Shown here piece by piece: positions 5,746 through 10,759 of a DNA stretch of 10,759 nt. The stretch covers positions 1-10,759 of the forward strand of contig JAPZAN010000080.1 of the NCBI GenBank assembly GCA_027460605.1, given 5' to 3'. Within the stretch, counting starts at the first letter, position 1. Each line of letters starts with the position of its first letter. Source of the stretch: Candidatus Methanoperedens sp. (GTDB taxonomy: Archaea; Halobacteriota; Methanosarcinia; Methanosarcinales; Methanoperedenaceae). Below the pieces are notes generated by a model that made no database searches, had not been told where the DNA came from, and worked only from the letters and a program-made list of their open reading frames with translations. The translations under genes and the position numbers were made by a program.

Positions 5746-7008
5746 AACATGAGAGGACAACCCCTCATGCCTACAACACCAAGAAAAGCACGAATATTAT
5801 TAAAGGAGGATAAAGCAAAAGTTATCAAAAGAACACCATTTACAATCCAATTAAAATATGCAACTGGTGAAACAAAACAAGAAATAACCCTGGGAATAGA
5901 CTCGGGATACGAGAATATAGGTCTATCGGCAATAACAAACAAGAAAGAAGTATATTCTGCAGACATAAAGTTAAGAACCGATTTGGTCAAGCTCAATTCA
6001 GAACGCAGACAATACCGTAGAGCAAGACGAAATAGAAATACATGGTACAGGAAACCAAGATTCCTTAATCGGAAGAAACCAGAAGGATGGCTAGCACCAT
6101 CAATACAACACAAACTTGATAGCCATATCAAGCTAATCAATAAAGAAAAAGAAATCCTTCCAATTACAAAGATCAATGTTGAAGTGGCTGCGTTTGATAT
6201 CCAGAAAATTAAGAATCCCGAAATATCAGGATTAGGATACCAGAACGGAGTAAAGAAGGATAGCTGGAACACAAGAGAATATGTACTTCACCGGGATAAC
6301 CATACCTGTCAGGCATGTCATGGTAAATCAAAAGACCCGATACTTGAAACCCATCATATCAACTCCAGACAAATCGGTGGGAATGCTCCCGACAACCTCT
6401 TAACCCTTTGCCATACCTGTCACGAAAGGGTTTCAAAAGGTAAGCTGAAATTGGATGTTAAACTACCAACAGGCTTCAAACCAGAAACGTTCATGTCAAC
6501 AGTCAGATGGAAACTGGTTGATATGTTAAGATATACAGGAAATGTTGTAAACCACACTTATGGATATATTACAAAAAGCAATAGAATTGCACTTGGCCTT
6601 GAGAAATCTCATAGTACCGATGCCTTTGTAATTGCAGGAGGAACCATACAGGAAAGAAGCTCGTCCTCTTTCTTAATACAACAAGTCAGGAAATGCAACC
6701 GGAAACTATTCAAAGGAGACCGAAGCCATCTCAAGAACACTGCACCAAGACTCATTCTTGGATTCCAGAGATTCGATAAAGTTCTTTGGAATAATATCGA
6801 ATGTTTCGTATTCGGGAGAAGAAAAGCAGGATATTTCGACCTGAGACAACTTGACGGCACAAAAGTTCACGCATCTGCGAAGGCGAAAGATATAACCTTA
6901 TTGCAATCAGCCAACACGTTTCTAATAGAACCATTACGGTGGGGTACACTCCTCCACACTCTGAAGAGTGCGGTTTCCGTTACCCCTGCACCCCACGGAG
7001 GATTATGA
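5548..7008 (+). CDS. iscB: RNA-guided endonuclease IscB
   Basis: 486 residues from ATG 5548. IscB is the transposon-encoded ancestor-like relative of Cas9 and cuts DNA with an omega-RNA guide. Domains in order: PLMP domain (VYILNMRGQPLMP about 63-75, then KARILLKEDKAKVIKRTPFTIQL); RuvC-I GIDSG with Asp118; arginine-rich bridge helix ERRQYRRARRNRNTWYRKPR (152-171); RuvC-II VEVAAFD with Glu212; HNH with CQAC (254-257), ETHH (267-270), Asn283 and CHTC (288-291); RuvC-III HSTDAFVIAG with His355 and Asp358. All catalytic residues are present, so it looks active. Homologues start about 10 residues before PLMP; here about 60 extra residues lie upstream, across the presumed omega-RNA. GTG 5647 or ATG 5749 are alternative starts. 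The last about 23 residues are also outside the family. The TGA overlaps the next gene's ATG. Confidence 0.93.
   Translation: MQQLEERDTYTPTDIPHIRSNCDLALNREETLSVPDLKTSSNNSDAALTAKGYAGQDSRVSAVYILNMRGQPLMPTTPRKARILLKEDKAKVIKRTPFTIQLKYATGETKQEITLGIDSGYENIGLSAITNKKEVYSADIKLRTDLVKLNSERRQYRRARRNRNTWYRKPRFLNRKKPEGWLAPSIQHKLDSHIKLINKEKEILPITKINVEVAAFDIQKIKNPEISGLGYQNGVKKDSWNTREYVLHRDNHTCQACHGKSKDPILETHHINSRQIGGNAPDNLLTLCHTCHERVSKGKLKLDVKLPTGFKPETFMSTVRWKLVDMLRYTGNVVNHTYGYITKSNRIALGLEKSHSTDAFVIAGGTIQERSSSSFLIQQVRKCNRKLFKGDRSHLKNTAPRLILGFQRFDKVLWNNIECFVFGRRKAGYFDLRQLDGTKVHASAKAKDITLLQSANTFLIEPLRWGTLLHTLKSAVSVTPAPHGGL
6957..6970 (+). repeat. Subterminal hairpin near the right end of the IscB element
   Basis: CACTC (6957-6961) and GAGTG (6966-6970) form a perfect 5-bp stem with a TGAA loop. 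Flanking segments can pair in two competing ways: GTGGGGT 6939-6945 with ACCCCAC 6990-6996, or GGGGTA 6941-6946 with TACCCC 6981-6986. Single-strand-transposing IS200/605 elements carry such imperfect subterminal hairpins for TnpA recognition, which fits the inferred right end. Confidence 0.5.
6997..7001 (+). promoter_or_regulatory. Shine-Dalgarno GGAGG before the ATP-grasp gene
   Basis: GGAGG ends 3 nt before ATG 7005, inside the last codons of iscB. It supports 7005 rather than the in-frame ATG 6939 as the start. It may mark the first host sequence to the right of the insertion. Confidence 0.65.
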
Positions 7009-8147
7009 AAGTGCTGGTTATAGCCAACAGCGCCCGCAGTATCGTATGTTCGGCAAAGAAAGCCGGATACACGGTTTTCGCTCTTGACCGTTTTGGCGAT
7101 GTGGACACATGCAACTGCTCTGATAAATCCCTGCTTTTCAAAACCAGCCAGGAAAATGAATTGCAAGGATTAGCAGGAACCTTTGGAGAGGTCGATGCCG
7201 TGGTGCTGGGGCCGGGATATGAGAAATTAAAATTCAAGAACACCTTGAACAACCCGCCAGCAGTCATGGAAGAGGTCAGCGACAAATCAAAGCTTCCCAG
7301 GAAGCTCAAGTCAATGGATATCCCCCATCCTGAAACAGCATCAATAGAAAAAGCCCATGAACTTGGATTCCCGTTAATGATAAAGCCAAAATCAGGTTCG
7401 GGAGGGATGCGGAACATGGTCGTAAGAAACGAGGAAGAACTGTCTCTTTTTAAAGAGAGAAGCGATGCCCGTGAATTCATAGCACAGGAATATATTGAAG
7501 GGATACCCTGCAGCGCATCCATAATAAGCAGTGGGGAGGATGCCGTTGCGGTTGCACTGAATGAACAGTTAATAGGCGTTCCCTGGTTGACCGGGCTGCC
7601 TTTTGCTTATTGCGGCAATATCACGCCATTCCATTCAAAATTCAATGATGAAATGATACAATATGCAAAGCAGATTGCTCTTGAATTCGGGCTTGTGGGT
7701 TCTAACGGCGTGGATTTTATCCTGACAGAAAAAGGCATAGTGGTCATCGAGGTAAATCCGCGTTTCCAGGGCAGCCTGGATACTGTGGAGTCGGCATTTG
7801 GAATAAACATTTTCGATGCGCATGTTAAATCCTTTTCAGGGGAACTTCCCGAAGTACGAGAACCTGTATGTTTTGCAGCCAAGTCCATTGTTTATGCAAA
7901 TAAGAAAACCGTGATAAGCAAAACGGTCTCAGATACGCTTAAAGGATGCATGGAAAAGGGGAGAGCAGCCGATGTCCCGCAACCGGGAACGGTCGTTTCA
8001 CAGGATGAGCCGGTATCGACAATGCTCGCAACCGCCAGGACCCGTTCGGCTGCTCTGGAAAAGGTCGTTGAATCCTCGCGCTCTCTCAGGAGTCTGTTTG
8101 AAAAAGAGAAAATTAAAAATCCGGGACGGAAGTTTAAAGTCATATAA
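7005..8147 (+). CDS. ATP-grasp family ligase, COG2232-like, substrate unknown
   Basis: 380 residues. ATP-grasp enzymes join a carboxylate to an amine or thiol through an acylphosphate. Seen: N-terminal Rossmann-like MKVLVIANSARSIVCSAKKAGY, the lysine/glycine loop MIKPKSGSGG (125-134), the QEYIEG hinge (161-166), GSNGVDFIL (232-240) and the metal-binding VVIEVNPRFQGS (246-257). A tail of about 100 residues is rich in charged residues. The overall pattern recalls archaeal COG2232 proteins, which have no firmly established substrate. The start at 7005 matches the natural MKVLVIANSA beginning and has GGAGG upstream; it overlaps the iscB stop as ATGA. It sits between trm56 and tfe; conservation of such a neighbourhood in other archaea would hint at a role in tRNA or translation chemistry (inference). 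Confidence 0.85.
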   Translation: MKVLVIANSARSIVCSAKKAGYTVFALDRFGDVDTCNCSDKSLLFKTSQENELQGLAGTFGEVDAVVLGPGYEKLKFKNTLNNPPAVMEEVSDKSKLPRKLKSMDIPHPETASIEKAHELGFPLMIKPKSGSGGMRNMVVRNEEELSLFKERSDAREFIAQEYIEGIPCSASIISSGEDAVAVALNEQLIGVPWLTGLPFAYCGNITPFHSKFNDEMIQYAKQIALEFGLVGSNGVDFILTEKGIVVIEVNPRFQGSLDTVESAFGINIFDAHVKSFSGELPEVREPVCFAAKSIVYANKKTVISKTVSDTLKGCMEKGRAADVPQPGTVVSQDEPVSTMLATARTRSAALEKVVESSRSLRSLFEKEKIKNPGRKFKVI

Positions 8148-8162
8148 AAACAAGAATAAGAT

Positions 8163-8168
8163 GGTGAT
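8163..8168 (+). promoter_or_regulatory. Shine-Dalgarno GGTGAT fixing the tfe start
   Basis: GGTGAT lies 4 nt before TTG 8173 and overlaps the ATG at 8161. The same hexamer precedes the AbrB-type gene at 870-875. It argues that translation of tfe begins at TTG 8173 and not at the upstream ATG. Confidence 0.7.
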
Positions 8169-8172
8169 ATTT

Positions 8173-8685
8173 TTGGTTGATTTAGATGATCCGGTTATTA
8201 AAGGCTATCTCATAAATCTCGTCGGGGAAGAAGGGTTTAAAGTCGTGGCGAATATGCCCGAAGGTGAAGTCACGGATGAAAAAATCGCCCAGGCGACGGG
8301 CGTATTATTGAATATTGTAAGGCGTACGCTGTTCATTCTATATGAGAACAGGCTTGCAATCTATCGCAGGGAAAGGGATACGGACAGCGGATGGCTGACT
8401 TATTTATGGCAGCTTGACCTGTCAAATTTAAACAACCAGCTTGAACTTGAATCCAAAAAACTTCTAAAAAATCTTAAGACAAAACTTGAATTTGAGGAAG
8501 ATAAAATATTTTATGTATGTGAAAAACAGGACGGGCGATTTCTTTTTGAAACGGCGGCCGAACTGGAATTCAAATGCCCTATCTGCGGCGGGGAATTAAA
8601 ATACCAGGAAAATGAACCTGTTATTAAAGCCCTGAAACAAAGAATCAACCAGATTGAAGAAACGATATCAAGCGCTTCAGCTTAA
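8173..8685 (+). CDS. tfe: Transcription factor E alpha subunit (TFE/TFIIE-alpha)
   Basis: 170 residues from TTG 8173, giving the family-typical beginning MVDLDDPVIKGYLINLVGEEG. TFE binds RNA polymerase and the TBP-TFB-promoter complex and stabilises the open complex. The N-terminal winged helix contains NMPEGEVTDEKIAQATG, VRRTLFILYENRLAIYRRERD and GWLTYLWQ, all close to the family pattern. A linker helix leads to the C-terminal zinc ribbon (about 113-140). The ribbon has only three of four expected cysteines: Cys116, then Gln119 where the second Cys of the first pair should be, and Cys135/Cys138 (CPIC). A coiled tail (VIKALKQRINQIEETI) ends the protein. The gene follows the ATP-grasp gene by 25 nt and abuts the HD gene directly (TAA then ATG), indicating one transcript. 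Confidence 0.93.
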   Translation: MVDLDDPVIKGYLINLVGEEGFKVVANMPEGEVTDEKIAQATGVLLNIVRRTLFILYENRLAIYRRERDTDSGWLTYLWQLDLSNLNNQLELESKKLLKNLKTKLEFEEDKIFYVCEKQDGRFLFETAAELEFKCPICGGELKYQENEPVIKALKQRINQIEETISSASA

Positions 8686-9234
8686 ATGAGCGATCCCCGT
8701 CAAAACCTGACCGAAAAAGACGCTATAGCGCTTCTTATAAGTTCAGGATGTTCACCCGATGTGATAGAGCACTGCAAGACTGTGGCTGAATATGCCAGGC
8801 AAATAGCAATTAACATAAGAAAAAGCGCAGAGAAGAAAGGGCAATCAATAGATATCGATATGGATGCGGTCTATCTTGGGGGACTGCTTCACGACATCGG
8901 GAGGTCAAAAACGCATGGGATAGGACATGCGGTTGCAGGTGCGGCGATAGCGGTTGAAAATGGGCTGAGTGATAAATTAGTGAATATTATAGAACGGCAT
9001 ATAGGCGCCGGAATCCCAAAAGAAGAAGCGGTGGGTCTTGGAATTCCCAAAAAGGATTACATGCCTGTTACGATTGAAGAGAAAATAGTCGCGCACGCGG
9101 ATAATCTTGTTTTTGGAAATAAGAGGGGGACCGCGGATGAGATGGTCAGAAATTTAAAGAAAAAAAAGATTGATGAGAAAATAATCCACAGATTCATAGA
9201 ACTAAATAACGAAATTAATTCTATGATGGATTAA
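8686..9234 (+). CDS. HD-domain phosphohydrolase-like protein, TIGR00295 type
   Basis: 182 residues. HD-superfamily proteins are metal-dependent phosphohydrolases. The metal-ligand pattern is complete: His29 (VIEHCKTV), His69-Asp70 in GGLLHDIGR, His81 and His105 as further possible ligands, and Asp139 in VAHADNLV. The segment ERHIGAGIPKEEAVGLGIPKKDYMPVTIEEKIVAHADN is characteristic of the archaeal TIGR00295 group, whose substrate is unknown; a nucleotide or cyclic phosphate, or 2',3'-cyclic phosphate at RNA ends, are possibilities only. ATG 8686 starts immediately after the tfe TAA, so translation is probably coupled. The 3' end overlaps the convergent DUF2551-type gene by 14 bp. Confidence 0.9.
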   Translation: MSDPRQNLTEKDAIALLISSGCSPDVIEHCKTVAEYARQIAINIRKSAEKKGQSIDIDMDAVYLGGLLHDIGRSKTHGIGHAVAGAAIAVENGLSDKLVNIIERHIGAGIPKEEAVGLGIPKKDYMPVTIEEKIVAHADNLVFGNKRGTADEMVRNLKKKKIDEKIIHRFIELNNEINSMMD

Positions 9235-9544
9235 CAGTGCTTTTATTCAATGCGTTTTTTATTAGATCTATATATTCCTCTTTCAATGAATATACAATTG
9301 GCGTTTTATAGGATTCCTTATAAGCATGAAGAATCCCGAGTTTGGAATGGATATATCCCAATGTTGAACCAACCGCGCTATAGGAAATTTTGAATTTGCG
9401 GCTGAGTTCATTGTAAAGCATGTCTACTGTCACTTTTTTTAATTTGAGCAATATATCTATTATAGATTTCCTGATACCATCGATATCAAGCTCCAGATAT
9501 GTCTCAAGGCGTCTTTTTATTCTAAGTTTTAGCGACTCCATCAT
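9221..9544 (-). CDS. Small winged-helix-like protein, DUF2551 type
   Basis: 107 residues (106 from the second ATG at 9541). Beginning with a basic helix (SLKLRIKRRLETYLELDIDGIRKSIIDILL), it continues KKVTVDMLYNELSRKFKISYSAVGSTLGYIHSKLGILHAYKESYKTPIVYSLKEEY. That is a helix-turn-helix followed by a beta-wing, in the pattern of archaeal DUF2551 proteins. IHSKLGIL is the most recognisable piece. Probably a DNA-binding regulator; target unknown. A GAGGGAT stretch (9547-9553) serves as SD. Its promoter region is shared divergently with the leuA-type gene, making regulation of that gene a reasonable idea. Its 3' end runs 14 bp into the HD gene. Confidence 0.8.
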   Translation of the reverse strand: MMESLKLRIKRRLETYLELDIDGIRKSIIDILLKLKKVTVDMLYNELSRKFKISYSAVGSTLGYIHSKLGILHAYKESYKTPIVYSLKEEYIDLIKNALNKSTVNPS

Positions 9545-9576
9545 AATCCCTCTGGCTATTCTAAAAATCTTCTTTT

Positions 9577-9588
9577 ATAATATATATA
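9577..9588 (-). promoter_or_regulatory. TATA-like box of the DUF2551-type gene
   Basis: The AT-only stretch around TATAATATATAT lies about 33-44 bp upstream of the reverse-strand ATG at 9544. Transcription would start near 9555, leaving a short leader that contains the GAGGGAT SD. Confidence 0.45.
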
Positions 9589-9601
9589 CTTTTCTACAAT
9601 T

Positions 9602-9643
9602 TGATTGTTAAATATAATATAATAATAATTGTTTGGACAATCA
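9602..9643 (+). promoter_or_regulatory. Inverted repeat, candidate operator upstream of the leuA-type gene
   Basis: TGATTGT (9602-9608) and ACAATCA (9637-9643) are perfect inverted arms. A third half-site creates the inner palindrome ATTGT-TTGG-ACAAT (9628-9641). The block ends about 10 bp before the TATA-like box at 9654, a position suited to a regulator controlling TBP/TFB access. The surrounding DNA is very AT-rich, so chance similarity is possible. Confidence 0.35.
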
Positions 9644-9653
9644 TAGAAAAAGC

Positions 9654-9663
9654 CTTTATACAA
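9654..9663 (+). promoter_or_regulatory. TATA-like box of the leuA-type gene
   Basis: CTTTATACAA is a good archaeal TATA element. Usual spacing predicts a transcription start near 9682-9688, almost at the ATG at 9690. That would suit a near-leaderless message beginning there, if the downstream frame is restored by one base. Confidence 0.5.
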
Positions 9664-9720
9664 TAAAACGCTATTGAGATACGATAACCATGACAAACGT
9701 GAGGGATCGTCTTTTACACA

Positions 9721-10759
9721 ATTGAATCGCTTAGGAACAAAAAAATAAGTATTTTTGATACTACACTTCGCGACGGGGAACAGACTCCGGGGGTATCGCT
9801 TACCCACGATGAGAAACTCCTCATTGCGCAGCAGCTCGATAAACTGGGTGTTGATATCATTGAAGCCGGTTTCCCGATGTCTTCAGACGGAGAGAAAACA
9901 TCCGTAAAGAGGATAGCCGGCCTGGGGCTGAATTTACAGGTATGCGGATTGGCACGGGTCATAAAATCAGACATAGATACGTGCCTTGACTGCGATGTGG
10001 ACATGGTGCATACTTTCGTCTCCACATCCGATGTCCAGCGGATAAGCACCATAAAGAAGAGCAGGGATGAAGTCTACAAAATGGCGATAGACGCGGTGGA
10101 ATACATAAAAGACCATGGCGTTAAATGCATGTTCTCTGCCATGGATGCCACAAGGACAGATATTGATTACCTGCTCAATATCTATAAAGGTGTAGAATCT
10201 GCGCATTGCGATATTATTAATGTACCAGACACTGTAGGCGTGATAGTGCCCTCGGCTATGATTAAACTCATCGGTGAGATTGCCTCAAACGTGAAAATAC
10301 CGATTGATGTACACTGCCACAACGATTTCGGACTTGCGGTAGCGAACAGCCTCGCCGCTGTCGAAGCCGGTGCAAGCCAGGTGCAGGTCACGATAAACGG
10401 TCTCGGGGAACGCGCAGGAAATGCCGACCTCGCAGAGACCGTTATGGGATTGCACTCATTGTACGGCGCAAAGACCAACATCAAAACCCAGTATCTGGTT
10501 GAAACCTCGCATCTGGTAGAAAGGTTGACCAAAGTCCGTATGCCGCCGACAATGCCGGTTGTAGGGGAAAACGCGTTTGCCCACGAGTCAGGCATTCATA
10601 CGCACGGCGTCCTGGTGAGAACCGATACTTTCGAACCCGGGGTCATGACGCCTGAGATGGTGGGTCACAGGAGGCGCATCGTACTCGGTAAACATGCAGG
10701 CAAGCATGCAGTAAAACAGTCTCTTGAATTCGCCGGCCTCCATCCCACGGACGAGCAGC
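9721..10759 (+). CDS. leuA: 2-isopropylmalate synthase / LeuA-family acyltransferase (3' end outside window; start unclear)
   Basis: DRE-TIM metallolyase condensing acetyl-CoA with a 2-oxo acid. Motifs: SIFDTTLRDGEQTPGVSLT (starting 9748), GVDIIEAGFP, SAMDATRTD, DTVGVIVPS, metal-binding DVHCHNDFGLAVANS, VTINGLGERAGNADL, VGENAFAHESGIHTHGVL and GHRRRIVLGKHAGKHAV. The catalytic residues of the barrel and the HESGIH linker are intact; the C-terminal regulatory domain lies beyond the window. LeuA is favoured, but the (R)-citramalate synthase and homocitrate synthase (AksA) paralogues cannot be excluded. The frame opens after a stop at 9700-9702 and has no ATG, GTG or TTG until ATG 9877, which would delete the essential DTTLRDGE motif. 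ATT 9721 (then ESLRNKKISIF) is given as a placeholder start. Removing one T from 9712-9715 would join the frame to ATG 9690; adding one A to the A7 run at 9739-9745 would join it to TTG 9722. Confidence 0.88.
   Translation, partial: MESLRNKKISIFDTTLRDGEQTPGVSLTHDEKLLIAQQLDKLGVDIIEAGFPMSSDGEKTSVKRIAGLGLNLQVCGLARVIKSDIDTCLDCDVDMVHTFVSTSDVQRISTIKKSRDEVYKMAIDAVEYIKDHGVKCMFSAMDATRTDIDYLLNIYKGVESAHCDIINVPDTVGVIVPSAMIKLIGEIASNVKIPIDVHCHNDFGLAVANSLAAVEAGASQVQVTINGLGERAGNADLAETVMGLHSLYGAKTNIKTQYLVETSHLVERLTKVRMPPTMPVVGENAFAHESGIHTHGVLVRTDTFEPGVMTPEMVGHRRRIVLGKHAGKHAVKQSLEFAGLHPTDEQ

Larger units (their letters stand above)
5469..7004 (+). mobile_element. IscB-encoding IS200/IS605-like element without TnpA (boundaries approximate)
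   Basis: An IscB gene with its upstream structured region lies between trm56 and the ATP-grasp gene. The left boundary is placed where Trm56 homology ends (about 5466-5475), just before the first hairpin at 5473-5493. The right boundary lies between the end of IscB homology (about 6930) and the SD/start of the ATP-grasp gene (6997-7005). A subterminal hairpin is at 6957-6970, as expected near an IS605-type right end. No terminal inverted repeats or target duplication are evident, also expected for this class. No Y1 transposase is encoded, so it would need help in trans or is immobile. The element is richer in AAA, AAT, ATA and AGA codons than its neighbours, suggesting later arrival. Exact ends need an empty-site comparison. 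Confidence 0.75.

Noticed and set aside
5466..6272. 268-residue reverse-strand frame opposite iscB
   Set aside because: No recognisable motifs. It mirrors the clear IscB coding frame and the structured upstream region.
6939..7004. ATG 6939 as start of the ATP-grasp protein
   Set aside because: The extra 22 residues are encoded by the IscB right-end hairpins. The natural N-terminus MKVLVIANSA at 7005 has GGAGG directly upstream.
8161..8172. ATG 8161 as start of tfe
   Set aside because: It overlaps the GGTGAT SD site that is well placed for TTG 8173, and TTG 8173 yields the family-typical MVDLDDPVIKGYL.
9251..9262. T6 run after the HD gene as its terminator
   Set aside because: Possible, but it lies inside the coding region of the convergent DUF2551-type gene and has no supporting structure.

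Overview
The window is an archaeal chromosome segment, most likely from a methanogen or methane/alkane-oxidising relative in or near the Methanosarcinales (a Methanoperedens-like ANME archaeon would fit; this is inference). The evidence is the gene content: KsgA/Dim1, a DUF61 (UPF0216) protein, a deoxyhypusine-synthase-family protein, the Trm56 tRNA methyltransferase, TFE (TFIIE-alpha), two coenzyme F430 biosynthesis genes (cfbA, cfbE) and an archaeal LeuA-type synthase. Intergenic regions carry TATA-like boxes, and several starts are preceded by GGTGAT-type Shine-Dalgarno (SD) sequences.

Layout. 1-603: 3' part of ksgA (+). 604-878: intergenic, with a 12-bp stem followed by a T8 run, a TATA-like box and a second imperfect hairpin. 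879-1040: small AbrB/SpoVT-type protein (+), ending on the base next to the stop of a convergent DUF61 gene (1041-1490, -). A short divergent promoter separates DUF61 from a small integral membrane protein (1559-2107, +). 4811 back to 2116 (-) is a tight operon cfbA-cfbE-DHS-family gene with a 1-nt overlap and a 6-nt gap. CfbA starts and CfbE finishes F430 synthesis; cfbB, cfbC and cfbD are not here.

4935-9234 (+) reads as an information-processing operon, trm56 - COG2232-like ATP-grasp gene - tfe - HD-domain gene, split by an IscB element (about 5469 to about 7000). The element encodes an intact-looking IscB nuclease (PLMP motif, arginine-rich bridge helix, split RuvC, HNH). Upstream of it lies a densely structured stretch, including two perfect stems capped by GNRA-type tetraloops, which is the expected place for its omega-RNA. 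That stretch overlaps both a foreign C-terminal tail on trm56 and an unusual N-terminal extension of the iscB reading frame. No TnpA transposase is present. The iscB stop overlaps the ATP-grasp start (ATGA), so the nuclease gene is embedded in the host operon.

9221-9544 (-) is a small winged-helix-like DUF2551-type protein whose 3' end overlaps the HD gene. From about 9700 to the window end is a LeuA-family synthase (+). It has no ATG, GTG or TTG start in frame ahead of its conserved N-terminus, which implies a rare start codon, a one-base indel or a sequence error.

Points most worth following: the IscB/omega-RNA insertion in a tRNA-modification/transcription operon; the DHS-family protein without the catalytic lysine, encoded beside F430 genes; the three-cysteine TFE zinc ribbon; and the missing leuA start.
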